Shown here: positions 40,801 through 51,656 of the stretch, in pieces
Layout: the number at the start of each line of letters is the position of its first letter
How positions within the stretch are numbered: the first letter of the stretch is position 1
NCBI GenBank assembly: GCA_036898135.1
Contig: CM072526.1
Location: 1,646,534 to 1,710,533 of the forward strand
DNA: 64,000 nt
Source: Oncomelania hupensis
Lineage: Eukaryota; Mollusca; Gastropoda; Littorinimorpha; Pomatiopsidae
Direction: 5' to 3'
Position numbers and translations under genes: made by a program
Notes under the pieces: model-generated
Seen by the model: the letters and a program-made list of their open reading frames with translations, nothing else
What the model was told of the DNA's origin: nothing
Databases searched by the model: none

Positions 40801-43800
40801 AGGAAGTGTATGTAACATTTTTCTTTGACAGCATTCAACTTTGGTCTAAGGCTGCACACTTACATTAAAAAAAATCAAGTTTCTCCAAAACCAATTATGT
40901 TCATGAGGATACTGTAAGATTTCTGTCAAAGACAAACGATGGATGACTCTCACGCAATAGTTGGTTTGTGATGGAATGTTAGGATGTTATTTGTCCTTCA
41001 AGCCTCGTAATTTTTCGTCTAAAATATTACATCTTTGCAATCTTCTTTAAATAAAACCAGCAACTGCGTCCGTTTAATCCTTTTTTTGGTCTATGCCAGA
41101 TCTTATCCTATCTTATCCCGTATATGTAACAGCAGAAATATTGACGACAAATTGTAGTAAATTAGCTTAGCGCAAAATAGATATCATCGAATAAAACTTG
41201 ACGTTAATTCACGAGTTATCTAAAGAGAAGCACACACCTGTTAAATTAACTTCCTTCAGACAGCTCTTCAGCCCGACACTCCAGATACAATCACGCAGAC
41301 TTTGCAAACCAAGACTAGTTAGCTTACTTTAGCCAAACTGACCAGGGTCTCCTACAGCACTAAGTAGCTTCCGAGACTCATATCTTTATTTAATCTATCC
41401 TACACTCCAATTCCAGGATAATTATATTTGTTTCATAAATAGGGCAGGTGAGGGAAATATTCAAATAAAAACGAATAATCCCGTATATGCGAGATTAACT
41501 AAAACGAGAGTTAAACGATTGGTCAGAACCCCTGCATATCATTGGTGGCCCAACCTTAGCTAGTCAGTCGAATACGAACTACAAAGCTGCGAGGGTCAAA
41601 CCAAAGGAACAAACTGCAGTGTCCGCCTATCTCCACCAGAGAGTGCTAGAGACTAAAACGCATGACGCTTGCTCCCGTGGTACAGAAGGAGAACAACCTA
41701 GATTCTACCTCTCCACGTCCGAACCTCGTAGCTACAAGACTCACCCGACTCACCAGATCAACCTGAGAGGCAAGACCCCTCAGAAGGACTCAAGCATACT
41801 CAATGGCAGTGCAGCTAAGTCTCCCACAAATGCAAATTAGTTCTAAACCTCAAGAAAATAGTCAACCACTTGAACAATCTTATATTCACTTAGCATATGA
41901 TGAAGAAGACCTGCTGAACGAAATACCCAGCACATCAAACTATATTAATTATTAATTTACAGTTTAATGCAGAAATGTTAAGTTTTGTTGCCTATATACA
42001 AGTTGAAATCACATACATACAACTGGTGTCATTCTATTTGTATTGTTGTGTATCTCTCAGTTTTCTTCTCTTGAGACATAATAACCTAGTCTTTTGATTA
42101 GTAATAAGCGTTTCTCAAATTGAGCCAAATGATACTAAAAAAAACGAGAACAAATATAAATTTTATGTGACCAAGCACCGTGATCAGTCTCTCACATCGC
42201 TCTGGAATTCTGGTAAAAGAACGATCGATAGTGGTAGCCTAACGCCCCTCTATCAATTAGTCTTACTCCCTAGTAAAATAAACGTATCTTCCCCAGAATA
42301 TCATCACAATAACTCGGAGGTCGTAGGGGCACTACAGATGCTCGTTTAACCAGCGTACTCCATCTTGCTCTGTCCTTTGCAACCCTCATGGCTTTGCTCA
42401 GTTTCAACAGTCCAGTCCATTCTCGAATGTTGTCCTCCCACTTCTTTTTCGGTCTCCCTCTTCTTCTACCTCCTTGCAATGTGCCTTGCAGGATGGTCTT
42501 TGCAAGGCCTGATGGTCTGGCGACGTGGCCATACCATCGGAGTTTCCGTTTCTTCACTACTGTGAGCAGGCCATCGTGTTGTCCAATGGCTTGTGTGGTT
42601 GTCTTTCGGACTTTGTCGTTGGTGATGTGCTGGATATAGGAAAATAATGCCCAGAAGTCTTCTGTAGCACCTCATCTCCATGCTTTGTATTCCTCTTTGT
42701 AGATCTGCTGGAGTACCCTGGTTAAACGATCCTCTGTGGTGCCCCTACGACCTCCGAGTTACCGGATAGGATAGTAAGATGGAGATGACAAGGGAACGCA
42801 GCAGTCTTACTTTGGAATGTAGACTGATGATCTTGTCTTTCCAAATGGGCTTCAGCCTTGCCAGGGCACCAGTTGTTTGTGCTATTCTGGAGAGAAAATC
42901 ATGTCGGGACTCATTGTCTGATACAATGGCTCCTAACACAAGTATATCAACTATACTTGTGCTCCTAAATATATGAAGCTATGCACTGTGTTGAGGGATT
43001 GGCCTTGGACTTTGATGTCATTGGTATTGTTGGTCATCATTTTGGTCTTTTCTGCACTTATTTTCATTCCATAGAGGTGGTGTCAAGCCAGCTACCTTAC
43101 AATATATTGAAGGATGTGGAAGTTTTGGAGAAAATTTCTATTAACATTAATAATAAGAATGCATACGTGCTGCACAGAAAACTGCTGTGCTTTCAAAACG
43201 TCTAGATACCTTTTGTAGTGTTTTGTTTTGCTGTTGCACTATTTGTCTGCCTTGTCACAGAAGTCAACAGCTATCAGTCACTTTCTACACAAACACCCAT
43301 TGTTTTAAATGTTATCCAAAAGACATAAGAATTCATGACTATGAAATCCTGTGAAATAAACTCTATTCCAGCAAATGTTATCTCTCAGTGCATTCCACAT
43401 CTCCTCCCAGCTATCACAAACATCAATACTCCCACCTCGCACGAGCCCGTGGGGTGCGGGTGTTTCTTTATAATTAGTATCCCCACTTTCTGGAAAGGTA
43501 GCAGGCCTGAAAATGGCGACTAATTTAGTCGTCATGGCTAGTGAAAAAAAAAATTGGCGACTAAAAAAAAACTTTAGTCGCCAAATGCGAGTGCGCTAAA
43601 ATGAACTTTTTTTTAGTTTGGCTAGTAAAATTTTTAGTTTGGCTAGTAAAATTTTTAAGTTACTAGCCAAAGGCTAGTGGGACGTTTTTTTATTTTCAGG
43701 GCTGGGTAGTACTTTAAATTCCCACTGTCGCTGTCGTTTTCTTTTGTTGTTCTCGTTTCTACTCTGTTCTATCAGTCTACTATAATATCTTCTTCGCTAG

Positions 43801-46367
43801 ACCAGTCACCTGCCTTGTTTTCTTGAAAACTTCAAAAACTCCTCATTTGTGTATGAGGTCTGTTTCGTCAGCTTGGGAATATTGGACGCCTTCTGCCAAA
43901 TGGTCACTACGGCTTCCTATAATATTATTATATAGCAATGCAGTTTTAATTCTTCTCCTGTCCTACCTACAGTTGGTGTTCTTCAAGGCTCTGTTCTTCG
44001 CCCAGTTCTTTTCACTCTGTATACTTCCCCTCTCTCTCTGACATCATCAGTCATCACAGCTACGCTGACGATAGCCAACTTCACAACAGTGACTCTCTTG
44101 AAAATCTTCCACATCTTCTTCAATGAACCTCTGGCTATTTCACTGAAATACAAAACTGGGTTACTGCTGGCTTCAACTCAACGCTGACAAGACTGAAGCC
44201 ATATTCATATGTATTGATTGAATTTCTCTTGGACATAGCACAATCCCCTTTCTTGTTCCGTCAAAAATCTTCATTCAGAAAACTTATCAGTCATGTTTCT
44301 TTCATTTTTGCTGTATTGGCCTTATTCCTAAGTATCTCACCACTGATGCCACACAAAAGCTCATTACATCTCTAATCCTTTCACGACTGGAATACTGCAA
44401 TTCACTTCTTTCTGTTTTGCCTGCATCATCCATCCACCCCCCTTCAACTTCGGGTTCGTGTCGTTATAACTAGGTTTAACGTACACGTAATTTTGCCAGT
44501 ACCAGTTGGACCACTCCTGGTTGCGGAGAGCTTCTTTCGACTTCGGTGATTGCCTTTTTCGGCGAATGACTGGAACTAGGTTGAAAAAACCAAAACAATT
44601 TCCCCTTCGGGCTGCCTTAGAATTATTGTTTATCAGTGTTGTTAGCTGTATCCGATCTAACCTCTCTCGGTCCTCAGGTTTTCTCATGGTGGCAGCGGGG
44701 TTAGTTTTGTTTTTTGTTTTTTTAAATTGGAATGTGAAGACATTTTGTTCAGTGGATAGATCTAATCTATGAAGCGCTGAGCTTGTGCGCACTGACTGAT
44801 CGTGGTAACGATGGCAGTTACTACGGTGCTTTCTATTTAGTGGAATGTATTAACAGTTTCTGTGTATTCTGATTTATATGGTGTTTATGGACTTCGACAA
44901 CATGTTTTGTATGTTGAGTTAGATTTTTGTTCTTTCTTTGTCCCGTATTGTAGTTTTGTAATTGATTGTAGTGTATTGTGTACTTGAAGTGTAGTGTATT
45001 GCTTTTGCATCAGGCTGTCGTGACTTCGTCTTTGTGGAGATCGACAGTATAGTGCTTCTGCTGCAGGCTATCGTAACTACGTCTTTGTGGAGATCGACAG
45101 TATAGTGCTTCTGCTGCAGGCTATCGTAACTACGTCTTTGTGGAGATCGACAGTGCAACCGGCAAGGGTTCCACTTACCTGAACATCCCAGAGAAGGTTT
45201 TCAACGGCACCATCCCGGTCGTTACCTGCGCTCTTCAGGGTTTTGTCACCTACCTCAACCTGGACCAGACTCAGAGTGTAAGTCGAGCTAGAAATCTAAA
45301 ATAACGTTTTAATCCAGGGATGGATTTAACCGGAAATTACCTGTATTTTACCGGTTTGAGAATAAAAAATCCGGTTGAAAAATCAGTAGCCGGTAGAGCC
45401 TACCGGTTCTTATTTTGTTTGACTGGTTTCAAAAATAAAGAAAAGGAGAAAGAAAAACAAGAGAAATGAAGAGAGAGAGAGAGAGAGAGAGAGAGTGAGA
45501 GAGAGCCAGCCAGCCACGCTGATTATGTGTTTAGGGAGTGTAGAAGAGAGGCTTGCGAATGCGTTCAGTAGCCTTGCCATATTCTTTGAGGTAATTAATA
45601 CAGAATGATATAACATTGGCGGGCGCAAAGCTATCGTGAATACAGATAAATTAAACTCGCGCACTTTTCGATTTTTTCTTCCCTCGTGCTCGTCAGTATG
45701 TATTGCGACAGTGGCAGATAGGCTAGTAATAATGAAGAAGCAAAAATCTCTTTTTTCATTTTTTGCTAGGGGAGAGAGGGGCGATAAAAGAAGTTTATGT
45801 GAAGACGAAGATGTTTCTAATGAAACAGAAAGTGCATTAACAGAGTCGCATCTACTTATATAAAATAATGACGCATTATTAAGCTTTGCTATGGGTCATA
45901 TCGGTTTCCGTGACGGGCCTACCAGTTTGCCTTCCAGTGGGTTTGTTTACTGTGACGTCGTAAAGGTTTTGCAAATCCCTAGGACGATCACTGTTAATCT
46001 ATAGCTAAACATTATTAACCAAAAAGTCTTTTAAAAATATTTAGAGCATCGTACTCGCTGAACTAAAGCAGAACCAATATATAAATGTTCTAGTTATTAC
46101 TGAATGTTCTTATCTTGTATGAGAGAAAAACATGTATTTTTCTCTAATTACGTCACATAATAATATTGTGATCCACAGGCTTCCTCAGGTTATCCTCCAG
46201 TCTATCCCGATGATAACAATGACATCGCAGTGGCTGTCGACTGCAAGGCCTTGGCTAACAAGGTGCTGGTGGATGCCTTTGACCAGAGCAGAGGAGATGG
46301 CAACCATTTCCAGGGTGTTTACGTGGAGGTTAGGGCCTGTACGTTTGCCAACCAAGCTCCTGCATGA
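37900..46367 (+). CDS. Gene 3: secreted Pro/Tyr/Gln-repeat, four-Cys protein (six exons, 340 aa)
   Basis: Exons are 37900-38119, 39245-39408, 39602-39778, 40693-40807, 45120-45277 and 46179-46367 (1023 nt, open, same phases as genes 1 and 2). The signal peptide is MLRLVLASALVSCALTV. The repeat segment is shorter (TFPQYPPQVYSQQQPGYPSQ). Exons 2-4 have diverged (NVYAGECAQMVLDQKAELL; KYHRLVDVESAVAGQSAIGA; AEKELKGEFAATVGEATDD), and exon 2 adds a fifth cysteine. Exons 5-6 differ from gene 1 by only a few bases. The exon 5 acceptor and first 41 nt occur three times (45014, 45067, 45120), and only the last keeps the frame open. Intron 4 is 4.3 kb of mobile-element debris. It is probably functional, but splicing needs transcript evidence. 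Confidence 0.75.
38822..39063 (-). mobile_element. 5'-truncated RTE insertion in intron 1 of gene 3
   Basis: The 3' end of the RTE family, with a TATCC repeat tail at 38822-38838. It is flanked by AAAAAGATTTT at 38811-38821 and 39066-39076, an 11-bp target duplication. It lies about 180 bp before exon 2. Confidence 0.85.
40237..40610 (+). repeat. SINE-B in intron 3 of gene 3
   Basis: Best preserved copy: head GGGGCGGCCTCGTGGCGCAG, B box GGGTTCGATTCCCGC, body, end GATTTGGGGAAAGGCGC. It is about 80 bp from exon 4. It is in a different intron from the SINE-B of genes 1 and 2, so it inserted separately. Confidence 0.8.
41125..42308 (+). mobile_element. Solo LTR-like element in intron 4 of gene 3
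   Basis: Relative of 23614-25112: starts TGTAACAGCAGAAATATTGACG, ends CCCCAGAATATCATCACA. It interrupts the 3' end of an RTE fragment (TATCTTATCCCGTA before, TAACTCGGAGGTCGTAGGGG after). The target duplication is unclear (at most ATA). Confidence 0.5.
42309..43080 (-). pseudogene. Rearranged RTE fragment in intron 4 of gene 3
   Basis: Minus-strand RTE 3' end (KKRKLRWYGHVARPSG, GRPKKKWEDNIREWTG). It is interrupted at about 42713-42773 by a plus-strand RTE tip (GGTTAAACGATCCTCTGTGG to GGATAGGATAG), then continues on the minus strand with AIVSDNESRHDFLSRIAQTT. Frameshifts and the micro-palindrome at 42937-42960 break it further. Confidence 0.8.
42937..42960. mobile_element. 24-bp micro-palindrome flanked by a perfect 8-bp duplication
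   Basis: Arms ACAAGTATA and TATACTTGT around TCAAC. Flanks are GCTCCTAA at 42929-42936 and 42961-42968. The RTE consensus at this place has GCTCCTAA once. It looks like a transposon reduced to its two ends. Confidence 0.75.
43085..43320 (+). other. Diverged homologue of gene 1 intron 4
   Basis: AGCCAGCTACCTTACAATAT to ACACAAACACCCATTG aligns with 16087-16310 in gene 1, but at clearly lower identity than exon 5 and beyond. It is useful as a marker of where divergence changes. Confidence 0.55.
43447..43938 (+). repeat. NA1 element (5' part), interrupted by a MITE
   Basis: GGGGTGCGGGTGTTTCTTTA to TATAGCAATGCA matches the NA1 body. The 3' half is absent. It is interrupted by 43502-43704. Confidence 0.65.
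43502..43704. mobile_element. hAT-like MITE of about 203 bp
   Basis: Starts CAGGCCTGAAAATGGCGAC and ends TTTTCAGGGCTG, so the termini are inverted repeats of the CAGGGCTGAAAA type. GGTAG lies on both sides. The inside has two 20-bp direct copies of a TTTGGCTAGTAAAATTTTT-type unit. A hAT assignment rests on the terminal CAGGG. Confidence 0.65.
43950..44455 (+). pseudogene. L2/CR1-like reverse transcriptase relic
   Basis: Reads in broken frames as VLQGSVLRPVLFTLYTSPL, SYADDSQLHNS, NADKTEAIF and LITSLILSRLEYCNSLLS. These match the order and wording of the intact element at 57020-58543. Several frameshifts are present. Confidence 0.8.
44459..44900 (+). mobile_element. Possible LTR retrotransposon 5' end
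   Basis: A TGTCGTTATAAC start and TTTTCTCA end are followed at once by TGGTGGCAGCGGGG, a form often seen as a primer-binding site after LTRs. A SINE-A tail is embedded at 44525-44600. No gag or pol is seen. Weak evidence. Confidence 0.35.
45014..45119 (+). repeat. Two partial duplicates of the intron 4 acceptor and exon 5 start
   Basis: A 53-bp unit (exon start GCTATCGTNACTACG to GATCGACAG, then TATAGTGCTTCTGCTGCAG) occurs at 45014 and 45067, just before the real exon 5 at 45120. Each carries its own acceptor AG. 53 is not a multiple of 3, so reading from an upstream acceptor runs into a TAG. Confidence 0.85.
45315..45992 (+). mobile_element. hAT-like element relic in intron 5 of gene 3
   Basis: Starts CAGGGATGGATTTAACCGG. 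The last bases (CAAATCCCTAGGACGATCAC) are degenerate. TTTTAATC before and TGTTAATC after fit an 8-bp target duplication (7/8), and gene 1 has the uninterrupted TCTAATCTATAGC. Inside, an ATG at 45732 opens MKKQKSLFSFFARGERG, resembling the N-terminus of some hAT transposases. The frame ends at 45863, so the transposase is lost. Confidence 0.65.
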
Positions 46368-46563
46368 ATCTATGCACTCCCTAGTACATGAATCCTCCAA
46401 GATACTCAATGATCCTGGTCACCTCTCATGCGTTTCATTATTCAAATTTAGCGATTGCAGAAAAGAAAACAAGACTTCTTCACTGGTAGTGTGGTGGGCA
46501 TACAAGAATATATAGCCTATATTAAAAGCTACGGAAAATGAATAGTGGTGATCTTGCCGTGAA

Positions 46564-46569
46564 AATAAA
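46564..46569 (+). terminator. Likely poly(A) signal of gene 3
   Basis: AATAAA about 197 nt after the stop codon, in the block conserved in all three genes. Confidence 0.5.
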
Positions 46570-47616
46570 TTAAATATACAACCGTCCAGTTCTCAACCCT
46601 TCAGTGTATGGGCTGGGTATAATCAAAATTGAGCGACATTTACAAAACATGTTAAGACTCAGATTAAGAACATCTAATGCTTAAGTCTTAGTCAAAGACA
46701 GACCCAAGAAACTACAGCTAAACAGCTACACTGAATTGGAGAAAGCAGTGTTTAAGGTTCTATGTCCATGTGCATCCAGAATTGTGACTTTGTGTTTAAG
46801 AAATGTTTTTGGTGCATATTAACACCGGAAGTTAGAGTTCTTTACTGTTAGGTTCTGAACACTGTTATGAATCCGTATTATTAAATGTCCAAACGTTGAC
46901 ATTTCAAATGCATATATTTGAGTGTCGGAATCAAGGACGATAATCATGGTTATATTCTGTGATATGTTAGCTTACATGTATACCTTAATTGTGGATTGTA
47001 CATAGTGTGAATACAGTACCTTACTGTTTGTACAATAACAACTGTAAATAACAAGAGAAATGTTTTGTACAGAAAATGTATTACGATGTCTTTTTACATA
47101 ATGATGTTTGATGTTTACATGCATACCTCCAATACAATACTGCAAGGTCATAGTGTGTTTGCCTGCTTCATGTTTGTTGTTGTAAATGCTTATATATACT
47201 GACTTTTTTCTCTTTCTGTCATTCCATACATAGTTCCTTTTTCCTTTTTTTTATTTTATTTTTTGCTGCAACGAGGATAATTTACACTCATCTTATTAAT
47301 AGGAAGCCATTAAAAAAAATTGTGAATAATCAAAATATTTCGGCATGTTGAAGAATATATTGTAAAAGTTCTATATAAAGTGCGCCTGTACTCCTGGATA
47401 ACCAAATATGGAGAAAGGTATTAACTGTGTATGTTAGTTGCCAGATTTTTTTAAAAATTACAATCTGTTATTCAAGTGTACTTTACAACCTTTTTTGACG
47501 TTAAACACGGTGAAGGATGTATTGCTAAATAACACTGATGATATTCCTAGTTTACAATACAATACAATAATAATAATAATAATAATAATAATAAGAAGAA
47601 GAAGAAGAAGAAGAAG

Positions 47617-47651
<35 letters not shown>

Positions 47652-47861
47652 AACAAGTGCCGAATCCTAATGGACACAACGTTCCCTCGCGTGCAAGCAC
47701 ACACATATCAACAGCGACCCCACTCATTTCAAAAATGGAAAACAATAATAACTGTAAAATTCAAAACAAATTAATGTCACAAAAGACACAATTAATATTT
47801 AAAAAAATCAATCATATTAATTAAAAACAAGAACAATAATAATAATAAGAAGCAGAACTAG

Positions 47862-48750
47862 GAAGGTCCATAGTAAGCATAGGGGTAGATCAATCTCCAG
47901 CCTTCGTTTTGCGGATGACATTGATGGATTGGCTGGAGAGGAACAAGAACTGAAACAGTTGGTACAAAGGCTTGACACCACATCCAGAGCCTATGGAATG
48001 GAAATAAGTGCAGAGAAGACCAACATGATGACAAACAATAACGATGGCATCAACACGGACATCAAAGTCCAAGGCCAATCCCTCAACACTGTGCAAAGCT
48101 TCAAATATTTAGGAGCCATTGTATCAGACAATAGGTCCCGACAGGAAGTCCTCTCCAGGATCGCACAAACAACTGCAGCCCTGACAAGGTTGAAGCCAAT
48201 TTGGAAAGACAAGAACATCAGTCTACATTCCAAGCAAGGTAAGGCTGCTGCGCGCCCTTGTCATCTCCATCTTCCTATACGCTTGCGAAATATGGACCCT
48301 CACAGCAGATCTACAACAAAGAATACAAAGTATGGAGATGAGGTGCTACAGAAGACTTCTGGGCATTTCTTATACCCAACACATCACCAACGACGAAGTC
48401 CGACAGACCATCACACAAGCCATTGGACAACACGATGACCTGCTCACAGTGGTGAAGAAACGGAAACTCCGATGCGATGGTATGGCCACGTCACCAGATC
48501 ATCAGGCCTTGCAAAGACTATTCTGCAAGGCACAGTGCAAGGAGGTAGAAGAAGAGGGAGACCGAAAAAGAGGTGGGAGGACAGCATTCGAGAATGGACT
48601 GGCTTGACACTGAGCGAAGCCATCAGGGCTGCTGAGGACAGAGAATGATGGAATATGCTGGTTAAACGATCATCTGTGGTGCCCCAATGACCTCAGAGTT
48701 ACTGGATAGGATAGGATAGGATAGGATAGGATAGGATAGGATAGGAAGGC
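47862..48750 (+). pseudogene. RTE fragment with 3' end and GGATA tail
   Basis: Starts near the LRFADDIDGLAG block, continues with YLGAIVSDNRSRQEVL, is frameshifted after SLHSK (about 48234), and then shows TNDEVRQTITQAIGQHDDLL. It ends in eight or so GGATA units (48707-48747). Confidence 0.88.
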
Positions 48751-48880
48751 TAATGCACCTCCTACCACCCCCCAACTCCCAAAAGAAATGTAATTAAAAA
48801 AAGATTTTAAAAAATGTCTGCCTCAGTCTAGATAACCAATGACCTTGTGGATTAGAGTTTTAGATGGTATCGACTAAGCT

Positions 48881-49179
48881 TACTTTGGAACTTTGTCCCT
48901 TTATTTCACATAACATGATTTAAATATACAAAATGACAAGAGGCTCATAGCCCTGGGGGTTGTATAGCCAAAAAAGGGGGGTTTGAGATGGGATACACAT
49001 AGCATTCGTACGATGAACGGCATTGTATAACACTACAGCTACATTTACAATATATTCAGCAACTGGACTGACAAACACTAAGGAATTTACAATAACAAAA
49101 ATAAATGTGGCATATTTATTATACAATATTATGCTAGTATTATTTTTTAAATAGCGATTATTTGGTATTGCCTTTGTTT
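48881..49179. other. No gene seen
   Basis: AT-rich spacer after unit C with a short G-run (48974). No recognisable repeat family. Confidence 0.4.
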
Positions 49180-49742
49180 GTATACTTCCTATTCTACTCG
49201 GGGTACGTCGGAGAGATTCCGCAGTGTAAAGGCCAGAACAGACCGCTACAAGAACTCTTTTGTGCCCACTGCCATCAAGGTGTACAAACAACACATCTAG
49301 ACATCAGGGACATTCTCGCCAAGTGTGGGAAAAAGAACTGTGGTGATCAGTTAGGTGAGAGGGGGCGAGGGGGTGGGGGGGAATGAAGCTGGATAAATGG
49401 AATATATTAATGTCAATGTACAGTGTAGTGATGGGTTGTAGCATGAGTGGTTTGTCTGTGTGCGTGCGGGTGATGTTGTTGCGTGTGTTTCGGTGTGGAG
49501 GGGTGTGTGTGGCGTGGAAGGGGTGGGCGTGTGCTCGCGTTCACGTGTGAGGACATTGAGTTGTGTGGATGTTGTGTTGCGGGATGTTGTGATGGGTGTG
49601 TGTGTGTGTGGGTGTGTTTTGTGTGTGTGGGGGGTGACGTCATTTTTCACTCTTGTCTCTGTTGTTTCTTAGGCGCTGGAAGCCATTTTTCCAATTTGTG
49701 AAGATTTGGACAATAAAGTTTACTGTTTACTGTTTATTGACA
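49180..49742 (+). pseudogene. 3' end of a CR1/Rex1-like retrotransposon
   Basis: The frame at 49199-49300 reads SERFRSVKARTDRYKNSFVP, then TAIKVYKQHI and stop, the usual C-terminus of this type. A GT-rich 3' UTR follows, with AATAAAG and a TTTACTG tandem tail at 49713-49740. It is strongly 5'-truncated. It may be the same family as 22222-22948, whose tail is AATAAAGTTCTGTTATCTG. Confidence 0.7.
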
Positions 49743-49849
49743 TATTTCATCTGTACTGTTAACTGCCGTATTTATTGTCTTTATAAAAATTGCAGTGTAG
49801 GTGTGTGGGTGTGTGTGTGTGAGTGAGTGTGTATGAGCCGCGATCGTTA

Positions 49850-50119
49850 AAAATATGAAGAACTTAAAAATGGAAGAGGGAGAAGAGAAAAGTCATACTG
49901 AAGGAAATAAAAAAAAAAGAAAGAGGTATATATTAACAATAAAAATCAAGCAGTCAAACGCACGATGATTTTGCATTATTGTATTTGAGGTACGCGTCAA
50001 ACATCATTATGTACAAAGATATCGTACTACCTTTTCTGTACAAAACATTTCTCTTGTTATTTGCATTTGCACAATCAGTAGCGTATTGCATTCAAACTAT
50101 GTACAATCCACGTGTATAT
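49850..50119 (-). pseudogene. Inverted relic of the secreted-gene 3' flank, left part
   Basis: On the minus strand it aligns with the 3' flank of genes 1-3 (for example 47000-47260): GTACAATCCAC, TTTCTGTACAAAACATTTCTCTTG, AAACATCATTATGTA and a GA-rich stretch. Divergence is high. The relic continues at 55319-55610 after the 5.2-kb element. Confidence 0.75.
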
Positions 50120-50689
50120 CTAACGTGCAATGGCAAAACAAAGTATGTTGTGAAAAGCAAGTTTTGAGAAAATCGACTTTTTCTGTTTCCGCAGTATTTT
50201 GAGCTATAACCGGCACCTTTTTTGACGTAGATCTGCGGAAAATCACAAAAAAATGTTCCATGCAAAATATTACATACATCACATTTGCAGTTTGAAAGAT
50301 ATTTCGTCTTTTTCTGAAGTTACTTCAATCTCATTTTATTTTGAACACGGGAGGCTTGTTAAAAAAATGGCAAAACGAAGTATAAAATACTCTGTTTTGT
50401 CTTTGTATTTCTGACTTGGAATGCTTGCTTAAAAATCGGTAAAAGCGAGTGAGTTATACTCTCTTTTACCAAATTATTTGACTTTCCTCAGCTTATTTTT
50501 AAAAAAGGCAAATGTGGGTGAGTTCTTTCGAACACAAGATTATTGTGAAAATTTATTGCTGCTTACCACAGGCGCCTGACAGCTCTCGTTTTTCTTTTAA
50601 TAAAAAACTGTACTTGTTAAATTTTAGTTCTAAAACGTAAAACAAATCTTGTTATATTTCATAAATATTGTTATTTATTTTTTATTATT

Positions 50690-50995
50690 ATTATTTAATC
50701 GTTCTTATATAGCGCTTTTCCAGCTCAAGAGCTGCTCAAGGCGCTGGCCGATACAGGATGTAACTCAAGCCGCCCGTTGCGCCAACTTGCAGCCTTCGGG
50801 CGCATCGTAATAACGCCCCAGACAACTGAGCACAATTCTGGGCAGCCCGGGATGGGGGAGAAGGACCTAGGTGCATGCTGGGTGTGTTCTTGTCATCGGC
50901 ACTCACCCGTCTAGGACATGAGCGTCAGGATCTATAAAGTCCGTTATGATGGAATGTATGCAACACAGACTAGACCTCGGTGTATACTCTCATCC
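50690..50995 (-). repeat. R1 repeat nested in the 5.2-kb element
   Basis: Same body as 1397-1690 (TAATCGTTCTTATATAGCGC to TATACTCTCATCC), with a (TTA)n tail at its left end. Confidence 0.75.
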
Positions 50996-50999
50996 TAAT

Positions 51000-51588
51000 A
51001 CATAATTTGGGCTAATATTTCACTGATTTGTAAAAATGTTTACTAATTTAGTCTATTTGACTGCAATAATTATCTTTTTTCACTAACAGTCAAACTCGCA
51101 GTTTACATGATTGTGTTTATTTTTTTTTTAAAATATAGATTAGATGACTTAATTGATCTAATTATTATCTCCACAGAAAAGCGATTTTTCTTTTCTTTCT
51201 TTCTAAAACAACATACACTTTTTTTCTCGCAAATCAGTTTCGATATTTAGATTTAAACTTTAATGAAAACCTTCTGTCAATTAGGTTTGTTTTGTTTTGT
51301 TTATGTCTGAATTTTATTAGAGAAGGAAGTTGCACATATACTCAGAAAGCAATGATTTTTTTAAAGATATTATAATCATAACTGAAGAATTCTGATTTGG
51401 GTTCTTTTAATCAGCCTGCTGTTGTGCTCTGCAGTTTTAGTTTGTTTTCCTAATTAGTATTGTTTCTGTTTCTCTAATCTATAAGCTTACGTTCTTGTAC
51501 ATTATGTTTCTCTTTGACAAGTTAAGAAATTAAAGTTTTTAATTTTGGTAATTATTATTATATTTATTCTAAACTGGAGGTCTAGTAT

Positions 51589-51656
<68 letters not shown>

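Noticed and set aside
45014..45119. Additional coding exons of gene 3
   Set aside because: They are partial duplicates of the exon 5 start; using their acceptors leads to an early stop, and the third copy restores the normal exon.
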